The notes: generated by a model not told the origin, from the sequence alone. A stretch of 64,000 bases of DNA from Blasia pusilla (GCA_050084515.1 CM114271.1:21948001-22012000), one strand, 5' to 3'; shown: positions 1 through 11,720, counted from the stretch's first letter. Numbers and translations are program-made.

Positions 1-2900
1 TTGCACTTCCATATGTTTGGTGCATGAATGAAATATTGGGTTTCTAGTCAGATAATGTGGAGCTTACGTTGTCTCCACAGATCATGATAGGTTCTTTAAG
101 GGCAAATCCTAATTCATAAAGGGGACCCTTTAGCCACATAGCTTTACAAGTGGCATGAGATAAACCTATGCACTCGGCATTTGTGTATGTCAAGGAGACA
201 ATGGTATGTTTCTTTGATGAGAAACTCACCGTTTCAATTCCAATGAGAAGTAACCTAATGTTGACCTACATGTACTACAACATTTGCTTAGTAAGCATCT
301 GAATATCCATATAATATCACATCATAGTGATTTATGTGGTAGTATGCTAGCCCGTAGGTCCTAGTCTGTTTAAGATTCTCACGATAGGTAAACTTTGATC
401 TCAAATTCATAATGAATATAATCGAACCCACTAATTGTTGGTATAATTGAACTCTACCTTCTCATCGTTATCATCGTGATAACGATGGTTCGGTTTGCAA
501 TTTCCTATGCCACATTTTTGTAGTAGATCGGAGATATGGCACACGTGAACTAGGTAGATAATCACGCTCCTCCTATGGATCTCCAAGCGTAAGCAAAACC
601 ACATGGCACTTAGATCTTTCATGCATTATCGATGCGATAATCCATGTTTGAATTAAGAAATCCCTTCTGCACCATCTCCTACAATGATAATGTCGTTGAC
701 GTAGAAAACGACTAGCACCACACCATGGGAGGATCTCTTGATGTATATATTTCCATCATTCTCACTCTTTTTGAAGTTGTGGCCTTATCATTGATCATCA
801 CACTTTGAAAGATTTAGTTCTACTCATAGTTTGCTTGCATCAACCCATAGAGGATCTTCTTGAGTTTACATACTAGATGCTTGTGATCCTAATCCCTCAA
901 TTGTATGAGGAATACTTCCTCTTGTATTGTAGCATTTAAAAATAAATTATGGACATCCATTTGAAGTAAGGGCTAGTCATGCATAGCAACCAAATATAGA
1001 ATCAAGTAGATGGTATTAGCCTTAGCTATGGATGCATAAGTTTCCTCACAATCAATTCAATGTCTTTGTTTGAAGCCCTTTGCTACCAATTCTGCCTTTC
1101 ACCACAATAATTTTTCATATACATAGTAATTTCATTTATAAAACCATTTTTTAGGAATGGAATTCCTATTGATGGGAAGTTTTACGAGCTCCCATGTCTC
1201 ATTTTCAATGATTGCTTCGTATTCTTTGAGCATGGCTTGGACTCATCTTGGATCATTTGCTACTTTTATGGAATTTCTCGGTTCATTTTCAACCAAAGAG
1301 ATTTGATCAATTGTGGTAAGTGCAAGAACCAGGCACAGTTTTCATAAAGGAAAGGTGGCGGTCCTTTTTCTCTAAAGGGTCGAGTTCTCAATGGTAGTGG
1401 TACTTGACACACATGTATGTTTGTAACCACTATAGGTGTAACCTTTGTCATAGAGAGATTTTTTTGGCCTCACAACTCGGTATTGGAGAACTTGAGTTAT
1501 TAGGATCTTCATAGTCCCATGGAGCTACAATTGGTGTACAACACTTGTCTCTTCATAATCATCCTCTTTTCTTATTGAATGTTGGGTCATAGAGTTTGTA
1601 CGTCCATGTAGTATCTCTGTATCCAATCAAAATACACCGCCGTGATTTATCATCAAGCTTGCATCTCCGAGCATCGAGTATGTGCACATAAGCAATGTTG
1701 CCAAAGATTCGCATATGTTGAACATTTGGTCTTTGCCTTGTGAGTGCCTCCTCTAGGGTCATTAATGACATCATTGAAAAAGATTATGTTGGGAATTTGT
1801 TCAACACATAAACAACAATGTTTATGGCTTCCATCCGGATTCCAAAAAGAGTTAGAAACATTCCTTCCCTTGACCATACATCTTGCCATCTCAACTACTG
1901 GCATATTTCTTCTCCCCTCCACTCCATTTGATTGAGGGCAATAAGTTGTTGTTAGTTGATGATTGATACCATTTCCAATGCAGATTGATTGGAATTCTTT
2001 GTCGGTAAATTCACCTTGATTTTTCCTAATGGCCATTAAGGTGGTCTCCGATCTAGTGATAAAAATATATGGAATCAATGTTGGTATCCTTTTGCTTTTG
2101 TGTTAGTTTAAGGAGCTTTCTCAAGTGAGAAGCCACTTACGATTTGTGGCATAAGAAAAACATATATCAAGAGTATCATATATCATAAGTAGTCATCTAC
2201 AATTAACATTAAGAATCTTGCTCCTCCATATTTAAAGGAACTTGAATAAGGCCTCCTAGATTCTTCTAGATTAATTTATCGCAATGGTGCATTGGATCTA
2301 GAAGATGTGACTTGAAGAAAATGATGCCAACCTCTTATGCAAGTTTGGCAGATGTCAAATTGTTCTTGTAGGAGTGGAAATCCAACCACTATGTCTTATA
2401 TTTTTTAGCTTTTTTCAAACTTCCAATATTCACATGGGCATGACCTCGTGTACTAGGTGGTGAAGGAGCCATGAACAACTAGTATTCATGGCATTAGTGA
2501 CCACAAGCTTGAAGAATCTTCCAAACCTTCCCAATGACAAATTTGTGTATGAGTGTTACTCATCGTGCAACCACTTTTGTTGAGGGTCATTTCGATGCCC
2601 TTCATCTCTATGATTTGACTAATGGAACGAATGGTGTGCTTTAGCCAAGGGATGTGTCAGATATCATAAATAGTTGTGGTGGCTCCATTTGGTAAGGGGA
2701 TCTTCAATGTCCCTTCGCCTTCGATTGGGCAAATTTCCTCGTTACAAACTTTGACCTCACATCTATCTGTGACTTTTTGGTAAGTGGTGAACCAATCTTT
2801 GTGTCTGATGACTTGATTGCTAGGACGAATATCAAAGTACGTCATGGAGTTTGTCCTCTACTTCACCTAGCTTCACCTTGAAGTATTCTTGACCTTGAGC
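1..2900 (-). mobile_element. Decayed Ty1/copia retrotransposon (copia-1), minus strand
   Basis: Reading the minus strand from about 2900 down to 1 gives copia domains in pol order. Positions 2657-2845 hold a pre-integrase/protease-side segment with a VKVCNEE...GEGTLKIPLPNG pattern. About 2480-1559 holds integrase pieces, including a CPQSNGVEGRRN motif (copia: CPQQNGVAERKN). RT fragments lie at about 1250-400. RNase H is at 229-44, with SSKKHTIVSLTYTNAE resembling the usual SSKKQPTVALSSTEAE. Frames are broken by many stops and shifts, so the copy is dead. The left edge is cut by the window. I found no LTR or primer binding site for it. Confidence 0.8.
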
Positions 2901-3298
2901 TTTGCAACCGGAAGACTTAGATTGAATCCCAAAGACTCAACTAGTTTTGCCTTTCGTAGGTAGCCTCTAAGCGCCAATTGGATCAAGTCTCCCCCAGTGC
3001 GTACCATCTTCCCCAAGTCTCGACCAATCTACCCAAGTTGCTCGCCTAAACAAGAGCATGTCAATTAATTCCTCAAAGTGTGTCCCTTAACTCAAACTAC
3101 CCTTGAGTAGGTAGAGAGAGAGAGTATCCGCCCCCTATAGATACTTCAAGAGTTCTCTAAGGGAACCCCACCATCCCCATTGTCCCCCTTGCAACCTTTA
3201 TTTTGGCCCTCAATCCAATTGAGTATGCATGAGCAACCAATGCATCATTTGAGGCAATGTAGCATCATCGATTATCTGTTGAGATTAATGTTAATAAC

Positions 3299-3560
3299 TT
3301 AGGACCTATTGTAATATATGCAAAAAAAATTAGTATCATCAAACTTGCTAATAACCCTGTGTTTCACGCTCAAACAAAACATGTCTAGGTGCACTACCAC
3401 TTTATCGAAGAGAAAGTGCTTGCAAGGGAAATTGATCTTGTACATATACGTACAAATCAACAAATTGATGATATCTTTACAAAGACATTCCATAGAGATG
3501 AGTTTGAGATATTTAGAAAATAGTTCGATGTTAGAGATCTTGTGGCTAGCCTTAGGTGGG
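3299..3560 (+). mobile_element. Copia RNase H C-terminal fragment (copia-2), plus strand
   Basis: In one frame from about 3310 the plus strand reads a copia RNase H tail: LANNPVFHAQTKHV, then after a stop HYHFIEEKVLA...IDLVHIRTNQQIDDIFTKTF. This matches the conserved copia end ([20 protein letters not shown] ... ADILTKAL). A purine-rich run at about 3553-3570 follows and could be the polypurine tract before a 3' LTR. The orientation is opposite to its neighbours, so it is a separate insertion. It has an internal stop and no catalytic part. Confidence 0.75.
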
Positions 3561-3774
3561 AAAGGGGTGGATCTACTTGTAGAGACAAACGTAAGGCAAG
3601 CAAGGTTTGAGAACTTGGAGCCAAGTGCTAAGTCAAGATCTAGAATTAAGCAAGACATAAGTAGTCAAGAGGGGCAAGATGTCATAAGACTAGTCAGGAA
3701 ACACAAAGGGTGGCAAAACAACCATGAGACGCTAAACTTGAAGATAAAGCAACATTAGGTTACTTCTTTGAAGC

Positions 3775-3974
3775 CCAACTTATAACTGCGCTTCCCAAGA
3801 TGAAGGAATAACCAAATGTAAAGTATCCATCAAACACACTTCTTACCCAACCAGCATTTGTGAATCTCTATAGTTGTAAATATTAAAGAAGGTTGAAATT
3901 GAAGCCCAAACTAAATAGAGAATTTCACATATCGCATAGTCGTCTTCATAGCATCAAGATGAGGTTTCTAAGAT
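3775..3974 (-). pseudogene. copia-3 RNase H fragment
   Basis: The minus-strand translation resembles the copia stretch KPHLDAMKTTMRYVKFSI followed by a GLQFQP-like region and a WVGS/DGYFTFGY-like block, where intact copias have GSDWAGDRDDRRSTSGY. The upstream RNase H/RT linker (LIYLTRTRPDLSYAFGLMTQ-like) sits at 4305-4380, beyond the MITE, so the MITE interrupted a formerly continuous reading frame. Confidence 0.6.
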
Positions 3975-4304
3975 GCTTGTATGAATTGGCTCACTCATAT
4001 GGACATATATAGACAATTATGGATGTGTCCATGGACATAGATTGCAAGAGATAGGGCCCACACTTATAGCTCATGGTGGAAGGAAAGATAGGGGCAAGAG
4101 GGCCAAGTAGGGGTGAGGGAGTGGAGGTGTAGGAAGGAAGAAACGGGAAAGTGCGAAACATAGAGGCAAGTGGGGGGATGAGAAAGAAGGGGAAGATGGA
4201 CCCCACATAGACAAGTCTAGAGACAAGTTCTTCCATATAAAAGACAAACGTAAGTCTATGGACGTGAATATGTCTATGGACACGGACTCAATCCACATAC
4301 AAGC
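3975..4304. mobile_element. MITE-like element, copy 1
   Basis: A roughly 330 bp non-coding segment with imperfect terminal inverted repeats: GCTTGTATGAATTG at the left end and GCTTGTATGTGGATTG at the right end (read inward). The interior is purine-rich and contains several ATGGACA-type words. It interrupts the copia-3 RNase H/RT region. Similar interiors occur at 4938-5211 and, in reverse orientation, at 33777-34082. Confidence 0.65.
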
Positions 4305-5500
4305 TTTGGGTCATTAGGCCAAATGCGTAGCTTAAGTCTGGCCTAGTTCTAGTTAGATAGATCAAACTTCCAACCATACGTTTGTACATATTAAAATCTA
4401 CGAGAAACTCTCAATAATCCATCCTTAGCTTCACACTTTGATCCAATAGTGCAGAGATTGGCTTAAAAGCCGTCAAACCATATTTTTAAAGCATGTGAGG
4501 AGCATAGCGTCGTTATGATAACCACATGCTCTCTCTAACCCTAATAAAGTCAACACCAAGGAAGTACTTGAGTTATCCTAAGTTCTTCTTATCAAATTCA
4601 GCTTGTAACTTTAGCTTGACTTCTTGTACCATATCCTCAATACTCCTAGTAATCATATGATCGTCAACATACAACACAATGATAAACTGTATGGTCTTGT
4701 CGTCTCAAGACATATAGCAAGGAATCAGAATCGAAACCCTAAAGCCAAGCTCTTGTAGAAAATATGTAATCTTGTCATACCAAACTCTTGGAGCTTGTTT
4801 AAGCCTGTATAGAGCTTTCTTCAAGTTGCATACGCCGAATGGAAACTCTGGATGCTCATATCCAGATGGTTAATCCATTATACCTCTTGATGCAAATTTC
4901 CTTCCAAGAAGGAATTCTTCATGTCCATCTAATGCATGGTTGCAAGAAATTCGACCAGTCCCTCCTTAGGACACACAAGTTCGGACATGTGCACGGGCAT
5001 GGATTGCAACAGGTGAGATCTAGACTTATAATGGAAGGTAGAGAAGGGCGAGTGGGAAAATAAGGGGGGAGGGAGTAGAGGTGGAGGGAGGAAGAAACGT
5101 GAAACAAAGGAACATGAAGACAAGTTGAGAGAATGAGAAATAAGGGGAAGGTGGAATCCATATGGACAAGTCTTTTCATACAACGCACACAAACTTTGTC
5201 CACATACAACCTTAATATGATGCAGTCTCCACTTCTTACTCACAAAACTACAACAACAATTTTTCTCATAGTCGTCATCTTTACAATATGGTTAAATGTC
5301 TTCTCATAATCAATGTCATATTGTTGTGCATAGCCCTTAGCTACCAGTATGGCTTTGCGTCTATTCACTATACCATCTTGATTGCACTTGACTTTGTAAA
5401 CCCATGTGCAACTAATCGCTTCCTTCCCGAAAGGTGTATCAATGAGGTCCCAAGTCTGTTGATGTCTTAACATACGAAGCTCTTCCTCCATAGCTTCAAT
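4305..5500 (-). pseudogene. copia-3 reverse transcriptase, split by a MITE at 4938-5211
   Basis: On the minus strand 5491-5240 reads TWDLIDTPFGKEAISCTWVY then KVKCNQDGIVNRRKAILVAK, which is the N-terminal copia RT signature. After the MITE, 4937-4540 continues with GYEHPEFPFGVCNLKKALYR and LKQAPRVWYDKI. This is typical copia RT order. Stops and frameshifts make it non-functional. Confidence 0.8.
4938..5211. mobile_element. MITE-like element, copy 2, inside copia RT
   Basis: The ends are imperfect inverted repeats: GGTTGCAAGAAATTCGAC at the left and GGTTGTATGTGGACAAAG at the right (read inward). The interior is purine-rich like copy 1. The flanks carry imperfect matches around AATGCA / GATGCA that may be remnants of a target-site duplication of about 8 bp, as hAT-type MITEs make. 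The element splits a copia RT frame. Confidence 0.65.
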
Positions 5501-6249
5501 CTATTCAATCTTACATATAACTTCTTCAAAGTAACTCGATTTCTATTCTTGAAGGAAATTCATCATATATACATAATTTTTTGCCAGGATTTTTTCATTC
5601 ATGAATCTATGAACATAATGTATGCCTTTACTTGATCTACGAAGTTTTTATTGAGAGATGGATGTCTCTAACATCTAACTTGAGCTCTAACTATTGTCAA
5701 TATATTGGATACGTAGTCTTCTCGACCATGGATTGACACATTTAACTAATATGTCTAGGACCTCTCCTAGCCCTTGTACTTGGAAAATTTGTAGGCAATT
5801 CCTCTTGGTTTAAAATCATATTCTCCCCCTTGATAGACAAGGTCGGAGGTGGAATAGCCTTAGATAGAGTATATCATGACTTCAGCTTATAAAAAATAAT
5901 ATTACAACTAATAATAAGCTATCTAGAGGATATAATATAGCACTTACACGGTTATATCCCTTAGTTTCATCACCGTAGCCAATGAAGATATATCTCTCAT
6001 ATTTGAGATCTAATTTCTAATGTCTTTCAGAAGGAACATGAGTATGAAAAATATAGCCAAAAACTCTTACTTCCTATGAAGACTTTGAATGGAATCTTGT
6101 CTTGAACTCATGTAGTTAGATTTTAGTTGATTAAGAAGACTGCACTTGCTATAGTCTCTATTCTATACACCTTACACATGTTCTTCTCATTCACTCCCGT
6201 TGTCGCTTGCGGCACTAACACAATGCCGCCTCAACAATATGTCCATTCT

Positions 6250-6700
6250 TTGGCTTAGCCAATCCACTTGTTGTGGAATATAACATCAAGCGACTCATTG
6301 TTGGATGTCATTTTCACGTAAGTAGCCATCAAACTTTGTTGAAAGGAACTCTCCTCCTCCATCACAATGCAATTTGAGAATGTATTGCCTAGCTTGCTTC
6401 TCTACTAAAAATTTGACTCTATGAAATACTGAGAATACTTCTAACTTGGCTTTCTGAAAGTAAACCCATATATAGATAGAGAAATTATCAATAAATGAAA
6501 CAAAGTATTGGAAACCACTAAGTCTATATTGTGATGTTTTCCACATATCATTGAGAATAAACTCCAATATCTTGGATGCTCTTCTTTCTTATTTTGGAAA
6601 TAGAAATCTAGCTTGTTTTCCAAATTGGAAAAAAGAGCATATCTTTTACGTAGTAGGACTTGATAATTTAGAAAGTCCTATTATTGGATTAGATGATTAA
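6250..6700 (-). pseudogene. copia-3 integrase core fragment
   Basis: The minus strand 6567-6295 reads a copia integrase core: FVSFIDNFSIYIWVYF, then KLHCDGGGEFLSTKFDGYL. The two acidic residues of the D-D-E triad are visible as FIDNFS and CDGGGEF. The third (E in a PQQNGVAERKN block) is not intact in this frame. The frame is short and bounded by stops. Confidence 0.8.
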
Positions 6701-7700
6701 AGACTCTATGGCCAATTTTCTTATGCCACACATTGAGATCTATAACTTATTGGTCAATTTGATCATACATTGTTGTATGAATTTTTCATTAAAAACAACT
6801 AATTTAAATATTCTGCCATATCTTGTTCCTTTGGCAATCATAGTCTAGTCATCCATTGTTTCAGTAAACCAATCATTTATATTATACTTCACTTGATAAT
6901 CCTATTCTACTCATTGTCTTGAAAAGATCAAATTTCTTGCAATGGTAGGGATATAGAAAATATTTCCAAGAGCACAAATATCATCTAATCTTATTGGAAC
7001 TTTATTGGTATACGTAATATGATTTTGACTATCATCTCTTATAAGCATTATTGCAGGATGCTTCACATGCTCCATACTATTAAACCATTTAGCTTATGAG
7101 GTCATGTGATTTGATGCACCAAAGTCGATATGTCAATTTATTATTGAGTCTCTTTTTACCATTGATCCCATATAATGAGTCATGACCAGAAGATGCTTAA
7201 TTTGTGACAAATGTTGCTCTTGATATTGCATTTAGTGTTGTTGCTCAACATATTTTTTTGTTATTATAAGGCTTCCATTTTCATATATGCCTTCTTCTTT
7301 AAGCAAAACTTTATAGAGTAACCCTTCATCCCACAATAATTAGAAGATGCAATGACACCCCGTTGCTAACATCGACCCCAACTGTCTCTACTCTGACCAT
7401 CTTATGATTGTGTCTATCATTGGTTCACATTTGACTAATGAAGTTATGTTGAGTGTCTCTTCCTCTATACGCTTGATATCCACCACGATCTCTATCTCTA
7501 TTTGATCAATTACCTGCAAATACCCCACTCTCTTATAAACTAGGTGAGCTACTACTGCCGATTAAGCGTATCTCCTCACTAATGAATAGTAAGATTAACC
7601 CTTGAAAGATTGGATATTTTTCTCTTATATAGATACAATCTCAAAAGACTTGTAATCTTTTGGAAGGCCTTGAAGAGTGAACAAAATTATATCATCATTT
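6700..7700 (-). pseudogene. copia-3 gag C-terminal / protease region
   Basis: Low-quality minus-strand reading with recognisable remnants. A WCIKSHDLIS-like stretch near 7110 resembles the copia protease WIIDSGASNHMT. A GYQAYRGRD-like basic/glycine segment lies near 7480, before where the CCHC knuckle should be. ENDDIILFTLQGLPKDYKSF is at about 7700-7640 (copia gag DEDLVFTLLNGLPPSYDSF). Frames are broken throughout. Confidence 0.55.
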
Positions 7701-7710
7701 TCATATTTGA

Positions 7711-8165
7711 ATAGCCGATAGGCCGAGATCTATCGTGGATAGGGCGTAGGAGCCAGCGGACTATCTTGAGTGTAATTTTCTCCCATGGTGTCGGATGAGG
7801 TTGAGGATAGGTCCATTGTGTCAGGAACGTCGTTTCTGACAACTTTCATGTTGAGGTCTTTTACAACAGGATGACTTGTTGACCAGGTCACCCGCCCCTG
7901 GTAACCTGTGCGCGGAGGTTACCAAGGGTAGGGCTATTTTTAGGGGAAGAGCCTTTTGGCTCTTCCCAACCCTATATAAGAGAGGAAGATGGCTTTCCTA
8001 AGCCATCTTTCTCATGTTGGGCCATTGGAGCACCTCCCTTGTATGTGTGTGAGATAGGACTAGGGTGCTAGCGTCCGGATTCATTGATAGCACAGGGTGG
8101 ACAAGGCTCGATATGCCGATGTAGATTGAGGAGTGGAGTTTTAGGCCGGGTTTGCCGTTTTTACT
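7711..8165 (+). promoter_or_regulatory. Left terminal segment of gypsy-A (promoter/LTR-like) with hairpins
   Basis: Contains a TATA box TATATAAG at 7973-7980. Just upstream is a perfect 10-bp stem with TTTT loop (GGGAAGAGCC ... GGCTCTTCCC, 7944-7967). Just downstream is a second perfect 10-bp stem with TCCT loop (AAGATGGCTT ... AAGCCATCTT, 7986-8009). The segment is homologous to 18068-18510, where the TATA-like CTATAAG and a weaker version of the second hairpin are kept. I infer an LTR U3-R region, but no matching copy is found at the 3' end of this element. Confidence 0.55.
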
Positions 8166-8632
8166 ACTCTTTATTTTTACATGAGAAAGATGTCAAGGGG
8201 CTGGTGGGAATTCGTTGTTTGTAGGTAGGCGAGCGAGTTGCCTTGGTCAGGAGCCCGTGGAGACGTTGGTTGACGTCGTATTTGTCATTTTTTTTGTTCG
8301 GAAGGCCGTGGGCGGAAGGGCTATTCGTTTTTCTCAGATTTTGTTGGTGCACCGGGATTGGGGACAACGGCAAAGTGTAGTACGGAGTGGGCATCGGGTG
8401 TACGCAAGTGAGGGTGTCGAGAGAGAGAAGAAAAGAGAGTTAGGGCTTGCAGCCGCCGGGGGCGCTGACAGGCGTGTAGGTCGGCGGGCGCGGACAGACG
8501 GCGGTGGACGTGCGGCGACAAGAGCTGAAAGCGGCGGACGGGCGGCGATAGGAGCTGACGGGAGGCGGACGGGTGGCAATAGGAGTTGACGGGCGGCGAC
8601 GGGAGCTAACGGGCGCGGACACGCGGCGACGG

Positions 8633-8760
8633 ACGAGGTCAGTCCGGCGAACGTGGTAGGACGGACGAGGTCGGTCCGGCCAACGTGGTAGGATGGACGA
8701 GGTCGGTCCGGCCAACGTGGTAGGACGGACGAGGTCGGTCCGGCGAATGTGGTTGTGCAT
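8633..8760 (+). repeat. 32-bp GC-rich tandem repeat in gypsy-A leader
   Basis: Three near-identical 32-bp units start at 8650, 8682 and 8714, each AACGTGGTAGGA then a GGACGAGGTCGGTCCGG core. Partial units lie on both sides. The array sits in a GC-rich leader (about 8460-8900) between the terminal segment and gag. No coding role is evident. Confidence 0.85.
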
Positions 8761-9632
8761 GGGCAACGTGGTGGCAGGGAGGATGTCGACGTGGTGAGTG
8801 ACCGACATAGTTGGACAGCGGACGTGGATGATGTTGAGCTACGTGATTGAGAGTGCGGATGTGGTCGGGCAAGGCCGGATGTGGTCGGGGTCATGTTTAC
8901 GTGGACAGACAGGGCATACCTGGTAGGAGTGGATCCGACGTGGGTGAGTTTGGTTGCGCAGTGGAGAGTTTTGCGGGCCTTAGTGTCTCGCGAGCTTGGA
9001 TGGGATTCGTGAGAGCACTTTGTCGGTCGTTACGAGTAGGTTGGAGGACGACTCATTAGTTCTTGAGCGACTGGAAATTACGAGGGTTGTGATGGGGATA
9101 CACGAACCTACACTGACGGGAAGTTTGACGTGTTGGTCGAGGAGAGTGTTGTGTTGCGGAGATTGTCATATCACGTGGAGGAGTGCATGTTGACGGTGCA
9201 GCAGGTTGGAGGGCGTGATCAGGTTATCCATTCGAGTCCCTTTTCCCGCACTTGTCGTGTGTGATTGAGAGTGTTGGGTATCGGGTAGTAGCTGGTGCTA
9301 GGTGGGTGCAGTAATGGTGACGAGTGTAGAATCTTTTCATGTGTAGCATGTTAATGGATATACGGCGGTTGCCGAGTAGGGGTCGCGTGTATGACCCGAG
9401 AGAGTGTCGCTAGGTTAGGTGAGTCAGTTGGGAGGCTCATGGTGAGACCGAGTGTTGAGTGTGCATGAGGCCGGGTATGTCATCACGGGATTGATGTTAG
9501 CATAGGTGAGGTAGTGAGGAATGTGGGAGACTCGCGATGGGTGGGAGTGCTTGAGCGGGTGAGACAGAGTTTGTCATCACGGCGTTCTTCCAGGGTTCGG
9601 AAGAACGGGGTAGTGCGAGCACTAGTAGTGGT

Positions 9633-11720
9633 GTGACACGGAGTGGAGTGAGATACCGAGGGGTTACCAGTGAGGAGCTACCTCGACATCCATCCATGGC
9701 AAGATCATTGGACACTGGGTCTGGTGACGAGATCGCAGACAGAGAGAGTAGTACTTGGCAGGAGATGGACGACATGGGCCATCGGGGCATGCATCATTTC
9801 TCGGATGCAGTGGGCACCATCGACTTAGATGATTTTATCCATGAGTTCGACACATGGTGCAACTTCCAAGAGATACGAACCCTAACACAGTTCAACCCTT
9901 TCATGGCATGGAAGGGGTTGTTCCAGCACTTGGACGGTCCTCCGATGGATGACTACATGGAGTTTCGATCACTATATTCAGTAGAGATCGATGCCTGGAG
10001 GATGTATTGGGCTCCAGGGTATGTGTCCACTAGTGGTCGCAAGGCATATGATGGGATTGTGAGAGGAGAGAGACCCACACCATCAGCCCAAGGATTAGAT
10101 GGAGAGGAGGGCAGTGAGACAGGCGATGTGGCAGAGACCTTTGGTGGTAGAGGGCCACCCAGCTTTAGCCCCACAGTGGAGTTCTTCCGACATTTGGGGA
10201 AGAGCTACCAGGGCGTACGCACCGACAAGCTGAAGAGTCTACAGGATTTTCAGCGACGATCGGGTGAGAGTCTGAAAGAGGCATTCACACGCATGAGGAG
10301 GCTGATCATTGCTACGTTTGGAGGATCGAGGCGGATCGGCCCAAAGTATTGGTACGGGGTTCTGGACCGAGAACTACGGAGGAGAGTCCAAGATGTGGTG
10401 CTGATTCACACAGCGAAGCCCACATTGAAGGTGGTCTTTGAGTTGTCTAAGGGTATTGAGCTCAACATGAGTGAGGAGCATGTAGTGACCGTTGGATTTT
10501 CTCAAGAGTCGACGGGTCCACGAGCGACGCTGACCCCACAAGTGCCACAGCGAGCACCAATACCACGAGAGCGGGCCAATGTGCCTAGAGAGCAGGGCGG
10601 GTACCGTGAGCCTATGAGGCAACGACCCGTACCTACATATGTTGCCCAGCAGGGACCGATGTGGTCTTGTTGGACGTGTGGAGGGGCCCATAGGCAGAGA
10701 GACTGTCCAAAGCATGGGAGAGGACCACCAGTGCCTCTGATTGCTCAAGAGCCACAGAGGATGGCCCCACCACACCACCAATGTGACCATTGCCACAGAT
10801 ATGGTCACACTAGGGATAGATGTGTTGACTTTCGCCGAGGGGCACGTCCAGAGGTAGGCCGAGGGCCTGGGGGCGGTCGTCCTAGAGGAGGTCGGGGAGT
10901 TCTTCTTGGAGGTGGTGGTAGAGGACTACCACCAACCAGAGGAGATGGAGCAGGAGCACCAGAGCCGGCACTTCTCTCACGCATCGATCACTTGGAGCAG
11001 AGGATTGCTGCCATGACGATGATGCAGCTTAGGGAAGGCACGAAGCTGCAAGCGGCTAGTGTGACTCCAGCTTCTACCTCTTACCCTGACCCGGGTGAGG
11101 ATCTTGCCAATATGGGATTTATGTGTAGTGCAGCCCAGGTTGAGGCAGCTGCAGTGGTGACTCAGGGTGCTGCGAGAGGCACCAAGCCATCGAGAGGCAC
11201 CGAGCCATCGAGAGGCACCGAGACATCGAGAGGCACCGAGCCATCGAGAGGCACCGAGCCATCGAGAGGTGGAGTTGAGATTGACCCACCAGAGGGGACC
11301 GATGGGCGGGAGGCGAGGGTTCCACAGTCGTTCACATTGTTGGAGGCACTACACACACCATCGATGGTGCCTCAACGACCAGCGTTGCCTACAGCTCAGG
11401 CACCTACATCCACATCACGAGGAGTTGGAGTGACAACTCCTATGCCGGCTCGAGTGGAGTTAGTGTCGACCATAGTGTTGGAGGTGGCCACCAGAGTGAG
11501 TCAGACTCCACTATTTTCCGCCATAGAGTTGGCAACGTTGGGAGTTGGACCAGCTGAGGTGTTTCGGTTGGCCGCCACGTTGTGTGAGCATGGAGAGATG
11601 ACTGCTTCTTGTTCAGAGGTAGTTGAGAAGGTGGTGGACTTGCCCTCAGAGCCGGTGCTCGAGACGTTGTCGTATAGTAAAATCAACCAGTGTGTAAACT
11701 CCTTCGTCATTAAGTGTTAG
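9633..11720 (+). CDS. Gag-like polyprotein of gypsy-A with two zinc knuckles
   Basis: An open frame of 695 codons. The start at 9633 is simply the first ATG of the frame. Residues about 60-290 resemble a retrotransposon gag core (FFRHLGKSYQGVRTDKL, FQRRSGESLKEAFTRMRRLI). Two CCHC knuckles follow near residues 349-392: CWTCGGAHRQRDC and CDHCHRYGHTRDRC, separated by a proline-rich linker. Then come a Gly/Arg-rich segment (GRGPGGGRPRGGRG) and a six-fold RGTEPS repeat at 11172-11270. The last residues appear to run into inserted LTR-like DNA, so the natural C-terminus is probably lost. It is expected to package element RNA. Long and intact for such a decayed neighbourhood. Confidence 0.75.
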   Translation: MTRSGVRYRGVTSEELPRHPSMARSLDTGSGDEIADRESSTWQEMDDMGHRGMHHFSDAVGTIDLDDFIHEFDTWCNFQEIRTLTQFNPFMAWKGLFQHLDGPPMDDYMEFRSLYSVEIDAWRMYWAPGYVSTSGRKAYDGIVRGERPTPSAQGLDGEEGSETGDVAETFGGRGPPSFSPTVEFFRHLGKSYQGVRTDKLKSLQDFQRRSGESLKEAFTRMRRLIIATFGGSRRIGPKYWYGVLDRELRRRVQDVVLIHTAKPTLKVVFELSKGIELNMSEEHVVTVGFSQESTGPRATLTPQVPQRAPIPRERANVPREQGGYREPMRQRPVPTYVAQQGPMWSCWTCGGAHRQRDCPKHGRGPPVPLIAQEPQRMAPPHHQCDHCHRYGHTRDRCVDFRRGARPEVGRGPGGGRPRGGRGVLLGGGGRGLPPTRGDGAGAPEPALLSRIDHLEQRIAAMTMMQLREGTKLQAASVTPASTSYPDPGEDLANMGFMCSAAQVEAAAVVTQGAARGTKPSRGTEPSRGTETSRGTEPSRGTEPSRGGVEIDPPEGTDGREARVPQSFTLLEALHTPSMVPQRPALPTAQAPTSTSRGVGVTTPMPARVELVSTIVLEVATRVSQTPLFSAIELATLGVGPAEVFRLAATLCEHGEMTASCSEVVEKVVDLPSEPVLETLSYSKINQCVNSFVIKC
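11172..11270 (+). repeat. 18-bp coding minisatellite (RGTEPS repeats) in gag
   Basis: About five and a half tandem copies of an 18-bp unit (GAGAGGCACCGAGCCATC with single-base variants AAG/GAG and ACA/CCA). Each unit encodes RGTEPS, RGTKPS or RGTETS. Because the unit length is a multiple of three, copy-number change would keep the gag frame. Confidence 0.9.

Noticed and set aside
8334-8894. 186-codon minus-strand frame with Ser/Pro/Arg-rich sequence
   Set aside because: It is read through the GC-rich 32-bp tandem repeat of the gypsy leader, with similar frames in several phases. A composition artefact.
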